A stretch of DNA of 43,134 bases from a virus: positions 1-43,134 of the IMG/VR virus record IMGVR_UViG_3300008450_008027; one strand, given 5' to 3'. This document shows, in pieces, positions 8,276 through 15,504 of the stretch (position 1 is its first letter; the number at the start of each line of letters is the position of its first letter). The position numbers were made by a program, and so were the translations under genes. The notes beneath the pieces are model-generated. The model made no database searches. It had not been told where the DNA came from and worked only from the letters and a program-made list of their open reading frames with translations.

Positions 8276-8699
8276 TTTTTTCGTGTAATTTAATTTTTTC
8301 TTTAATATTTTTAAATTTAAAAGTTCTGTGGACACCAGGATGCAATGGGGTTGGGTGTAAGTCTATGGGCACCCAACAATATCCTAGGTGTTCGTGATTC
8401 AGGATAGGTACAAATTCTTCTTCTACTTTTATTAGAAAAGTATGATATACAAATCTGTTATTGTTGCTGGTATATTTTTCGATGGGAATAATTTTAGCAC
8501 CGTCAATTTGACCGCCTAATTCTTCTTTAATTTCTCGTTCTAATCCTTGCAGTATTGTTTCATTTTGTTCTATTTTACCGCCCACTATCCCCCATGTATT
8601 AGGAAATTTACTGTCATTTCTTAATAAGAACAAATATCTGTGAGTTGATGTGCAATAAATTAATGCTCCACATCCTTCTTTTATATTGTCAGTTGCCAT
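8265..8699 (-). CDS. Nudix hydrolase
   Basis: A 144-residue protein with a complete Nudix box at residues 40-63, reading GGKIEQNE, seven residues, REIKEELGG; the metal-binding REIKEE glutamates are all present. The family hydrolyses nucleoside diphosphates linked to another moiety (dNTPs, nucleotide sugars, NADH, capped RNA). The substrate cannot be read from sequence. It starts inside the 3' end of gp15 on the same strand (19-nt overlap), so it is probably co-transcribed as the last gene of the gp14-gp15 operon, and it ends in a tail-to-tail overlap with the oxygenase. Confidence 0.9.
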   Translation of the reverse strand: MATDNIKEGCGALIYCTSTHRYLFLLRNDSKFPNTWGIVGGKIEQNETILQGLEREIKEELGGQIDGAKIIPIEKYTSNNNRFVYHTFLIKVEEEFVPILNHEHLGYCWVPIDLHPTPLHPGVHRTFKFKNIKEKIKLHEKITG

Positions 8700-10297
8700 T
8701 TTCCTGCAGGATAAAAACCTTCATAACTCTTGGACCAGCTTGATCCGTTCCACTTGTATTGAGTTCCAGTTGTTAAATTTGTTACGTATTCGGTTTGAGT
8801 TTCGTATCTACTAGAAAATACTACAGCCCAATGTTGTCCATTAAATTCTATAATGTCATTAGCATACGCTTCTATTAGAGTATTGTCAATTCCCAACCAA
8901 TTGTATGCTGGCTGAGCGCCAGACGCAGACACATAGTCATTGACTAATAAGTATCGAGTTCCATCGGCTAAATCCTGTAAATTTTTATTTGGTCTAGCAC
9001 TTTGCGGATCGATGATAGCATTTACCGGTTCTAATGTGTTTACAGGAATAGTATCAATGTCTGGGGTCCATAACAACGCAGTGTCGTCAACGGGATTATA
9101 GGCTACAGTGCCGATAACTTCATTGCCGTCGTCGAGTTCTAATCTAATAGTACTAGTTCCATTTACCAAATTTCCATAAACATTGATTAGATCTCTCCAT
9201 GGTTCAGACGGGCCCTCTTTACGAGTGGTAGCAGTGAACACAATCCTGTCTCCGATGTTTCCTGTGATTAAATTACTGGCAGTTACAGTATCTCCGTTGA
9301 TTCCAATTACTATACAGTTCGGCACAGTTGTAATAGTCGGACTGGCATTGCTGGTAATGCTCAATCCGGATATAACCATATTATTCGAAATTCCGTCAGT
9401 GTCAGACAATATGACGTTGGCATTCGCTGTAACCGGTGCTAACAATTCTTTGATAACTTGAACACCAAAGTCTTCTGTAACGTGCTGATCGTATTTTACC
9501 AGTCGAAGTTCGTTATCAAATAATATAACACCATAAGTCAATGGTGTAAAATACTGCCGGGACAGTAACTTTTCGTCATCGTAGATGGCTTCGTTAATTC
9601 CGCCAGATCCGTCAAATATACTGGCAATAATTTTTTGCACTACCCCTAACTTCTTTACTAGTGCAGGAGCACTGATAAAAATAGGCAATTCAAAAGTCAG
9701 TGTTGCAACATCAATTGGGTTATCAGTGCCCATTGGCACGGTTCTGGAACTCCAATTCACATTGGTTAGTAGAACATAGGTAATACTGGTCCAATCGATG
9801 TAATTGTCAGTGCTTTGAATTTCTAAAGCAGGATTGAATAATATAGTTAATTGTTCTAACAGTTGTAGTTTTTGTTCAGTATTACTGGTCCAAATATCTA
9901 AATTCAATGTAAGTTTATATGGCACAGGCATCAAGCGTTCTACAGTAAACACATCGCCTTGTGTGGTACTCATTTGACCAGTTGAGGGATCAAAATATCT
10001 TTCTCGAAGATTTAACTTACCTACATAAGTGGGATTTTGCAATCTTTCTCGATCGTAGGTAAGACCACTAACGTACACAGCCATTGCTGGAACTGCATTT
10101 AAAACATTTTCGCTGTTCTGTTGAATAATGCTGGCAACTTGTCTACTGCTATCGCCGTATATTACAGGAACTCGTTGTAATGCTATAACACTGTTACGAT
10201 CTCTGCCAAATTCCACTTGAAAGTTTGAAACCATACGAATAAATTGTATGATATATCTTCTTATTTGTTGATCGTAAAAAAAACTTTGTAAACTCAT
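8681..10297 (-). CDS. 15: gp15-like tail sheath stabiliser / tail completion protein
   Basis: A 538-residue protein. The first ~240 residues follow T4 gp15: FFYDQQIRRYIIQFIRMVSNFQVEFG, RVPVIYGDSSRQ, a segment on LPVNLDI-type strands, and FNPALEIQSTDNY. gp15 forms the terminator ring that caps the tail and joins it to the neck. T4 gp15 is about 272 residues, so this one has roughly doubled. The C-terminal extension (after ~residue 280) holds beta-rich repeats and a Trp-rich end (YKWNGSSWSKSYEGFYPAGKW) like modules seen in the sheath and gp14. I see no late element directly before its ATG; a purine run (AAGAAAGAAACA) may serve as the ribosome site. Confidence 0.75.
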   Translation of the reverse strand: MSLQSFFYDQQIRRYIIQFIRMVSNFQVEFGRDRNSVIALQRVPVIYGDSSRQVASIIQQNSENVLNAVPAMAVYVSGLTYDRERLQNPTYVGKLNLRERYFDPSTGQMSTTQGDVFTVERLMPVPYKLTLNLDIWTSNTEQKLQLLEQLTILFNPALEIQSTDNYIDWTSITYVLLTNVNWSSRTVPMGTDNPIDVATLTFELPIFISAPALVKKLGVVQKIIASIFDGSGGINEAIYDDEKLLSRQYFTPLTYGVILFDNELRLVKYDQHVTEDFGVQVIKELLAPVTANANVILSDTDGISNNMVISGLSITSNASPTITTVPNCIVIGINGDTVTASNLITGNIGDRIVFTATTRKEGPSEPWRDLINVYGNLVNGTSTIRLELDDGNEVIGTVAYNPVDDTALLWTPDIDTIPVNTLEPVNAIIDPQSARPNKNLQDLADGTRYLLVNDYVSASGAQPAYNWLGIDNTLIEAYANDIIEFNGQHWAVVFSSRYETQTEYVTNLTTGTQYKWNGSSWSKSYEGFYPAGKWQLTI

Positions 10298-10326
10298 TGT
10301 TTCTTTCTTTCTATTAGATGCACATA

Positions 10327-11700
10327 TTAATTGTCAGCTCGGGGAGTAAGTGCCTTGCTAAGACTTTGTCTAGTAGGCATAGTTTGTCCTTCGTTGTTGA
10401 CGTAAGTAGAAGTATCGTTAACAAAGATACTACGCTGAGTTTTGTTGTCCGGACCTGGAGTAAGATTGGTACGAACACCGTCTTCGATTTTAATCCATCT
10501 TGTGCCGTTATAACGGAACAAACGATTAGGAACATAGTCTGTTCTTAGAACATAGTCTCCAATGGTTGGGCTGGCTGGAAAACTTGTTCCAGCAGTAACA
10601 GGCCATCCGTTAGGGGGTATATCGTCTCCCCCAAGATATGCAGGCACATTGGAGTCTGGCGTAGTTGGTTGAGTATTTGTAAAATCCAAGGTTGAATCTA
10701 CAAATAAATTTGTTAAATCCACAGTTTGTCCTGTTGGATCGCCCGGACTGCCGTCGGGGTTTATGGGTTCAATGTACAAATCATTAATATCAGTGCCGCT
10801 CTTGGGTACATTAATTTCTGCTTGCTGAATAATTGCGTCATTGATCGAAATAAGTTTGTCTAATGTACTCACGTAGTTTCCTATAGGAGTATTGTTGGCA
10901 CTGCCTGGAACAAGCTGGTTGATGATGTCTTTGTATTCTTGACTGTCTACCAGAGGTGTAAGTTTTACCCGCCATAAGTGCGGCCACCAAGTTTGGCTAA
11001 ATCCTTCTGCTGCGAAACTGGCATCTTGTACTACATAATATCTTTTTAACACAGCTGGTATATCTTCATTTAACGGGTAGTAATCTTTCTTGTGCTGTAG
11101 TTCTAACACATCTCCGCTCATAATTTTACGACCCAGTGATGCCACAGTGTCATTGAGATGGAAAGTCATATAAACAGTGTCTGCACTTAAAAAGATACCG
11201 AATTGTTTTAAATCAAAATCATTATCATTAACAGTATAAACACCCCGAAGAGTATAGACGGAAGTATCATATTTTCGATCCCTATTTTCTAAAAACAATA
11301 AATCCTGGATATTTAAAGCACTCTGATTTTGATAAACAGGTTGAGTAGCATCTTTCCAGTATACATTAAGTGGTTGTCCTGATGTTATGGCAGAAGTAAC
11401 ATTGGCACTTATAGTAACAGTGTTGATAGTTACATTTGTTCCTGTTATAATTGTATTTGCTGCGATACCTATGCCACTTACAGCTTGACCAACTTCAAAT
11501 GGCGCTACATTGCCAAAATATAATGTTCTGCCAGAAACAGTGGTGTTTGCAGTGGGATACGCATTGGCTTGTACATTAGTGCCAATGTATTTGTGCAACA
11601 GTACACCAGTGCCACCAATGGTAAATTCTTCTGATATTCTTTTATCAAAAAATTTGTAATCGTTTGTGTGGTTATCGCGCCACATGCTAAGTCTGGGCAT
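10327..11700 (-). CDS. 14: gp14-like neck protein
   Basis: A 457-residue protein starting MPRLSMWRDNHTNDYKFFDKRISEEFTIGGTGVLLHKYIG, the N-terminal pattern of gp14 neck proteins in T4-like phages. The middle (SVYTLRGVYTVNDNDFDLKQFGIFLSADTV, SGDVLELQHKKDYY, WWPHLWRVKL) matches the gp14 order of elements. gp14 forms part of the neck ring that closes the head and attaches the tail. An insertion near residues 40-110 and a C-terminal module (GDYVLRTDYVPNRLFRYNGTRW) make it longer than T4's 256. A late-like ATAAATA lies 20 nt upstream, and gp15 follows 29 nt downstream. Confidence 0.72.
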   Translation of the reverse strand: MPRLSMWRDNHTNDYKFFDKRISEEFTIGGTGVLLHKYIGTNVQANAYPTANTTVSGRTLYFGNVAPFEVGQAVSGIGIAANTIITGTNVTINTVTISANVTSAITSGQPLNVYWKDATQPVYQNQSALNIQDLLFLENRDRKYDTSVYTLRGVYTVNDNDFDLKQFGIFLSADTVYMTFHLNDTVASLGRKIMSGDVLELQHKKDYYPLNEDIPAVLKRYYVVQDASFAAEGFSQTWWPHLWRVKLTPLVDSQEYKDIINQLVPGSANNTPIGNYVSTLDKLISINDAIIQQAEINVPKSGTDINDLYIEPINPDGSPGDPTGQTVDLTNLFVDSTLDFTNTQPTTPDSNVPAYLGGDDIPPNGWPVTAGTSFPASPTIGDYVLRTDYVPNRLFRYNGTRWIKIEDGVRTNLTPGPDNKTQRSIFVNDTSTYVNNEGQTMPTRQSLSKALTPRADN

Positions 11701-11720
11701 TTTTGATTCCGTTTATCTTA

Positions 11721-11727
11721 TATTTAT
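11721..11727 (-). promoter_or_regulatory. Late promoter-like element for gp14
   Basis: Read on the minus strand the sequence is CCATAAATATAAG, 20 nt before the gp14 ATG. It matches the T4 late -10 element (TATAAATA) in seven of eight bases. It shares a 69-nt divergent spacer with a sigma70 promoter facing the other way. Confidence 0.65.
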
Positions 11728-11734
11728 GGTTAAG

Positions 11735-11763
11735 TTGACATAAAAAACCGTTTCTAGTATAAT
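11735..11763 (+). promoter_or_regulatory. Sigma70-type promoter, apparently leaderless
   Basis: TTGACA at 11735-11740 and TATAAT at 11758-11763 with exactly 17 bp between them. The ATG of the next gene starts at 11770, 7 nt past the -10 box, where transcription would be expected to begin; no Shine-Dalgarno can fit. Confidence 0.85.
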
Positions 11764-11769
11764 AGTGGA

Positions 11770-12054
11770 ATGGAGAGTACTGTAAATTCGGATCATTTTA
11801 TCCATTTAAAATTGATAAATCGAATAGTAGATTGCGGGAAACAAATTCATTCGTACCCATCTGGGCAAGTGAAACGAGATCTGTTAAAAATGTATGACAA
11901 TGTCACAGATTTAAATACAAAACGAGATAAAGCAAAAGTAGAATGTAAACGGTTGGGACGTATCACAGCCGAATACGAACGAAGACAAAAAGATTTAGAA
12001 GTTTCAATTGATCAATTGGAACAGTATATCATCATGGCACTTTTGATTAAGTAG
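11770..12054 (+). CDS. Small charged helical protein
   Basis: A 94-residue protein of unknown function. It has a heptad-like stretch from about residue 45 (DLNTKRDKAKVECKRL, EYERRQKDLEVSIDQLEQYI) that predicts a coiled coil, with no membrane segment. The chosen ATG lies right at the predicted start point of a perfect sigma70 promoter, so the mRNA would be leaderless; the next in-frame Met is at residue 40 and also lacks a ribosome site. The next gene follows 9 nt later with a good GGAG site, so the two form an early-type operon. Confidence 0.75.
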   Translation: MESTVNSDHFIHLKLINRIVDCGKQIHSYPSGQVKRDLLKMYDNVTDLNTKRDKAKVECKRLGRITAEYERRQKDLEVSIDQLEQYIIMALLIK

Positions 12055-12063
12055 GAGAAAATT

Positions 12064-13221
12064 ATGGCAGTTGTTGCTGGAATTAAGATTAAAAATAAAG
12101 AAACTAAAGTTCGAAATCCGCTGTTTGCGGATGAAAAATACACAGGCGGCGAGCCACAGTGGCCTGAAGAATCAGTGGACTGGTCAGATGATCAATTCGA
12201 CAGCTTGCTTCGTCGTAGTTTCTACTACTATAACTATTATTACAATCAAAAAGATTGTAAAAAATATGTGGTAGAATGGATGAAAACTATCCCAAGTTGG
12301 AATAAAGAGCAGATTAAAGCATTTGAACGCAGTTCGGATCGAAGCATTCCGATGACAGCCTGTAGTCTTATTATGGCCCGCCGTGCTGGGATGACATTTA
12401 GGGCTCGTCATACTGAATTCTTAATTAAAACGATAGACAGTGCAATTGAGCAAGCTGAGCCCGAAGCACTGGTGGAAACTAGTGCAAAACCCATCGAAGT
12501 CTATAAGCCTACAATACAAGACCGACTGTCAGAAAAAACCAGCGAACTGATCGGCGAATTGGAAGGTCTGTACGACGACATAGATAATACCACTGTAAAG
12601 TTTTATAACTGGTTTACAGACAACAACGTAGTACAAAGTCAGCTTTCAAAATACGAAAACGTATATCAAAAAAGAAAAGCTGAACTAGAAGAAGCACAAC
12701 TTAAAGCAGATCCTCAGCTAAAAGAAGGCTACAGTCATTACAAAGCAGCAGATTTTAAAAAACACATTAAATGGATAGATGATCTGCTGGCAGCAATTGA
12801 GCAATATCGTGGTGTCAAGAAAGCTACTAAAAAAGCAAGAGTTAAAAAAGCTCCTAGCAAAGAAAAGTTGGTGGCTAAACTTAAGTACGCCAAAGAGGAC
12901 AAACTCCTTAAAATTGTTTCTATTAATCCTGCAGATATTATTGGATCTCAGGAGTTGTGGATTTATAACACCAAGACTCGAAAATTGGGCAAATATATTG
13001 CTGCCAGTTACAAACAGCTCACTATCAAAGGAACTTCGATTGATGGATTTGACGTTGATAAGAGTGTTTGCAAGACTCTGCGTAAGCCTGATGAAAAACT
13101 CAAAGAGTTTGCAAAGGCAGGAAAAATTCAGTTGCGTAAGTTTTTGGACGAGATCAAAGCCACAGAAACCAAGCTCAACGGGCGTATCAGTGCAGATATT
13201 GTGCTATTGAAAACAGCATAA
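12064..13221 (+). CDS. Lysine-rich protein of unknown function
   Basis: A 385-residue protein, not recognised. It has a Tyr-rich stretch (RRSFYYYNYYYNQKDCKKYVVEW, residues ~51-72), a long helical/coiled-coil middle (residues ~155-260), a basic linker (KKATKKARVKKAPSKEK) and a C-terminal domain with LWIYNTKTRKLGKYIA. GTAGGAGAAAATT before the ATG gives a strong ribosome site. It is expressed from the sigma70 promoter at 11735 and is followed by an intrinsic terminator, so it is probably an early or middle gene lying among late genes. The basic linker would suit nucleic-acid binding, but that is speculation. Confidence 0.8.
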   Translation: MAVVAGIKIKNKETKVRNPLFADEKYTGGEPQWPEESVDWSDDQFDSLLRRSFYYYNYYYNQKDCKKYVVEWMKTIPSWNKEQIKAFERSSDRSIPMTACSLIMARRAGMTFRARHTEFLIKTIDSAIEQAEPEALVETSAKPIEVYKPTIQDRLSEKTSELIGELEGLYDDIDNTTVKFYNWFTDNNVVQSQLSKYENVYQKRKAELEEAQLKADPQLKEGYSHYKAADFKKHIKWIDDLLAAIEQYRGVKKATKKARVKKAPSKEKLVAKLKYAKEDKLLKIVSINPADIIGSQELWIYNTKTRKLGKYIAASYKQLTIKGTSIDGFDVDKSVCKTLRKPDEKLKEFAKAGKIQLRKFLDEIKATETKLNGRISADIVLLKTA

Positions 13222-13241
13222 CGATTAACTCCCCAAACCAC

Positions 13242-13278
13242 AGTCCTGTTAGCTAAATATTGCTAACAGGACTTTTTT
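13242..13278 (+). terminator. Intrinsic terminator whose loop holds a late element
   Basis: A perfect 12-bp stem (13242-13253 with 13262-13273), an 8-nt loop and a run of six T right before the gp13 ATG. The loop reads TAAATATT, so a late promoter-like CTAAATA (13253-13259) sits inside the terminator. Early read-through would stop here, while late transcription can begin from the same sequence. Confidence 0.85.
13253..13259 (+). promoter_or_regulatory. Late promoter-like element for gp13
   Basis: CTAAATA within the terminator loop, 19 nt before the gp13 ATG. It is one base off the common ATAAATA form seen at other late genes in this window. Confidence 0.5.
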
Positions 13279-14448
13279 ATGACAGAAGTTGTAATACAAC
13301 CCAATTTACGAAACGATCAGAGCCTTAGAGTCAAGAGTCTCGATGGTCCAGGTTTTATTAGCCAGGAAAGTGCAATAGCGGCTAACGAACAGATTCAAAC
13401 TCTTAATCAGCTTCGCAATGAAATGACTGATTACATCCGGCTACGACTAGGTGATCAGATTGTGGATGTTGAATTAGACAAAGAGCACTATGATCTTGCT
13501 ATAAAACAAGCATTAACAAAATACAGACAAAAAGCATCAAATGCTGTAGAAGAAAGTTACGCATTTTTAGACCTCTTGCCCAATGTACAAGAATATATTT
13601 TGCCAAACAATATAATGGAAGTACGGCAGATTTTTAGGCGAGGCATTGGCAGTACCACAGGAACCACAGCCAGTCAATTTGAACCATTTGCATCGGGATA
13701 TTTGAACACTTATATGTTGGTCGCTGGTAGGGTAGGTGGATTAACAAACTACGAATTATTTGCTCAGTACCAGGAATTAGCCATGATGATGTTCGGGGGC
13801 TATATTAATTATACATGGAATCGTGTGACTAAAAAACTGACTCTTGTGAGAAAAATTCCCTACGATGACGGTGTAGTGGTATCTCCGACGTCTATTACCG
13901 CAGCAAATACAGTAGTGAACAGTGTCATTACAATTGTACTTCCTGCTCCGCAAACGAAATTAAAAGTTAACAGCAGTATATACATACAAAATTGTTCTGT
14001 ACAAGGGTACAGTACACAGTACAGAATACAAACTATTGACGCTACCAGCACTGTGATTACAGTATTAGCTAATCAAACTCTTGGTGCAGCTAGTGTAACT
14101 GGCACTGCTTTGCAAAGAACACAGATTTCTTTTCAAACATATCAGGATGAAACCAACGATTATCAGCCTGAAAGTGTGTTACTTTGGATATACAACTACA
14201 AGCCAGACAGTATGTTGCTCAGTGACCCTCAAGTTTACCCTTGGTTACAAGAGTATGCTCTTGCATTTTCCAAAAGCATATTGGGACAAGCACGTGGTAA
14301 ATTTGGCACTATCGCTGGTCCGGGCGGTGGAACAACACTTAACGGAGCAGCATTATTAGCAGAAGCCCAAGCTGAAATGGAACAACTCGAAAAAGATCTA
14401 GCCAACTATGTCGATGGATCACAACCGTTGACATGGGTTATTGGATAA
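13279..14448 (+). CDS. 13: gp13-like neck (head completion) protein
   Basis: A 389-residue protein with the gp13 layout: an N-terminal helical part (LRNEMTDYIRLRLGDQIVDVELDKEHYDLAIKQALTKYRQ), LLPNVQEYILPNNIMEVRQIFRRG, and a C-terminal WLQEYALAFSKSILGQARGKFGTIAGPGGGTTLNGAALLAEAQAEMEQLEKDL. In T4, gp13 and gp14 form the neck ring. A beta-rich insertion (residues ~195-280) is additional. Unusually, gp13 is here on the strand opposite to gp14 and gp15, which in T4 follow it directly. Its ATG comes straight after the T-run of the upstream terminator. Confidence 0.82.
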   Translation: MTEVVIQPNLRNDQSLRVKSLDGPGFISQESAIAANEQIQTLNQLRNEMTDYIRLRLGDQIVDVELDKEHYDLAIKQALTKYRQKASNAVEESYAFLDLLPNVQEYILPNNIMEVRQIFRRGIGSTTGTTASQFEPFASGYLNTYMLVAGRVGGLTNYELFAQYQELAMMMFGGYINYTWNRVTKKLTLVRKIPYDDGVVVSPTSITAANTVVNSVITIVLPAPQTKLKVNSSIYIQNCSVQGYSTQYRIQTIDATSTVITVLANQTLGAASVTGTALQRTQISFQTYQDETNDYQPESVLLWIYNYKPDSMLLSDPQVYPWLQEYALAFSKSILGQARGKFGTIAGPGGGTTLNGAALLAEAQAEMEQLEKDLANYVDGSQPLTWVIG

Positions 14449-14456
14449 TGTAAAAT
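14428..14456 (+). promoter_or_regulatory. Sigma70-type promoter for the dNMP kinase
   Basis: TTGACA at 14428-14433, 17 bp, TAAAAT at 14451-14456. It lies across the last codons of gp13, 22 nt before the kinase ATG, so the kinase can be expressed early although it sits among late genes. Confidence 0.7.
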
Positions 14457-14459
14457 AGC

Positions 14460-14474
14460 AACTCCTTAGGAGTT
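14460..14474 (+). promoter_or_regulatory. Hairpin sequestering the kinase Shine-Dalgarno
   Basis: A 6-bp stem (AACTCC with GGAGTT) and a 3-nt loop. Its 3' arm is the AGGAG ribosome site, 6 nt before the ATG at 14478. Pairing would hide the site, so translation may depend on where the transcript starts or on melting of the stem. It is too short, without a good T-run, to be a strong terminator. Confidence 0.5.
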
Positions 14475-14477
14475 TCT

Positions 14478-15074
14478 ATGATTATTGGTATTTGCGGTCT
14501 TATTGGCGCAGGCAAAGACACTGCCGCTGATTATTTGGTCAACTTTCACGAATTTCGCAGGGACAGCTTTGCAGCTACTCTTAAAGATGCAGTTGCGTCT
14601 GTGTTTGGTTGGGATCGAGATCTACTAGAAGGCCGAACAAAGACAGCCCGAGAATGGCGTGAGCAAATCGATCCATGGTGGGCTGCTCGTTTAAATATGC
14701 CAAATTTAACTCCGAGACTTGCCCTGCAACTTTGGGGCACAGAAGTTTGTCGAAAAGGATTCCACGATGAAATTTGGATTGCCAGCGTGGAAAATAAAAT
14801 CCGTCAAAGTAAAGACAACATTGTTATCAGTGATTGCCGTTTCCCCAACGAGATATCCAGCATTCGCAATGCGGGCGGTAGGGTGATTAGAATTACCAGA
14901 GGACAGAATCCAGATTGGTTTGCTGTTGCCAGACGTAACCCGGAACTAATGTCAATTCAACACCCCGAAGTTCATGCCAGTGAATACAGTTGGGCTGCTA
15001 CGGATTTTGATTTTGTTATCGACAATAACGGGTCAATTGAAGACTTGTATGCTCAACTTAAAAATCTGGTGTAA
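14478..15074 (+). CDS. 1: Deoxynucleoside monophosphate kinase (T4 gp1-like)
   Basis: A 198-residue P-loop kinase: GLIGAGKDT at residues 7-15 is the Walker A motif. The segments RDSFAATLKDAVASVFGWDRDLLEG, LQLWGTEVCRKGFHDEIWI and VISDCRFPNEISSIRNAGGRVIRITR match T4 dNMP kinase. It phosphorylates dNMPs to dNDPs for phage DNA synthesis, in T4 including the modified base precursor. It has its own sigma70 promoter and a hairpin at the ribosome site. Its last 17 nt overlap the convergent minus-strand gene. Confidence 0.9.
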   Translation: MIIGICGLIGAGKDTAADYLVNFHEFRRDSFAATLKDAVASVFGWDRDLLEGRTKTAREWREQIDPWWAARLNMPNLTPRLALQLWGTEVCRKGFHDEIWIASVENKIRQSKDNIVISDCRFPNEISSIRNAGGRVIRITRGQNPDWFAVARRNPELMSIQHPEVHASEYSWAATDFDFVIDNNGSIEDLYAQLKNLV

Positions 15075-15408
15075 TCGGACTTTCACGCCAAGGCAGTTTA
15101 GATGCAGACACTTCTACTCTACAATTTAAACACACTGTCTTTAAATTAATACGGTCTGTATTTCGTAAATTACCGTCCAAGTGAAAAACAGTCATTTGTT
15201 TTTCTGGGAATTTTGCCCTATAACCACATTTTTCACAAACAGGTTTTTTCCTGTATCCTGCTTTAAACCAGATAGGTGGGAGAGGCTTAAGTTTTTTTCC
15301 TTTTCTAATACAGCTATCACACATTCGTCTAAAGTGATAGCGCCCTTCTGCGATATAGTTTATAGCAGAAGGGTTTTGATTGCAGGCTAAACAGGTAGGT
15401 CGTTGCAT
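15058..15408 (-). CDS. Zinc-ribbon / HNH-like protein
   Basis: About 116 residues from the ATG at 15408; an upstream in-frame ATG at 15462 gives 134. I prefer 15408 because a late-like GTAAATA ends exactly 5 nt before it, as at other genes here. Four CxxC pairs are visible (CLACN, CDSC, CEKCG, CLNC). The C-terminal part, FHLDGNLRNTDRINLKTVCLNC, has the His-Asn-Asn-Cys spacing of HNH/beta-beta-alpha-metal nucleases. It may be a small HNH endonuclease or a zinc-binding regulator. It runs opposite to its neighbours and overlaps the dNMP kinase tail-to-tail. Confidence 0.7.
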   Translation of the reverse strand: MQRPTCLACNQNPSAINYIAEGRYHFRRMCDSCIRKGKKLKPLPPIWFKAGYRKKPVCEKCGYRAKFPEKQMTVFHLDGNLRNTDRINLKTVCLNCRVEVSASKLPWRESPITPDF

Positions 15409-15413
15409 GTTTG

Positions 15414-15419
15414 TATTTA
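15414..15419 (-). promoter_or_regulatory. Late-like element 5 nt before the ATG of the HNH-like gene
   Basis: On the minus strand it reads GTAAATA, then CAAAC, then ATG at 15408. The spacing puts the predicted start of transcription on the A of the ATG. Confidence 0.5.
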
Positions 15420-15467
15420 CTAAACCTTTGCAAAGGTGAACCAAACTGCCTATATTTTTCATGTTTC

Positions 15468-15475
15468 GATAAATA
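15468..15475 (+). promoter_or_regulatory. Late promoter-like element for the tail sheath
   Basis: GATAAATA lies 29 nt before the sheath ATG. Unlike several other late genes here, it leaves a leader of about 24 nt carrying a GAGG ribosome site (AATGAGGACATGAAAC), fitting a very highly expressed structural gene. Confidence 0.7.
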
Positions 15476-15504
15476 TCTTTAACAGTTTAATGAGGACATG
15501 AAAC

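Noticed and set aside
12779-13210. 143-codon ORF in another frame of the 12064 gene
   Set aside because: It lies wholly within the well-supported lysine-rich protein and has no ribosome site or family features.
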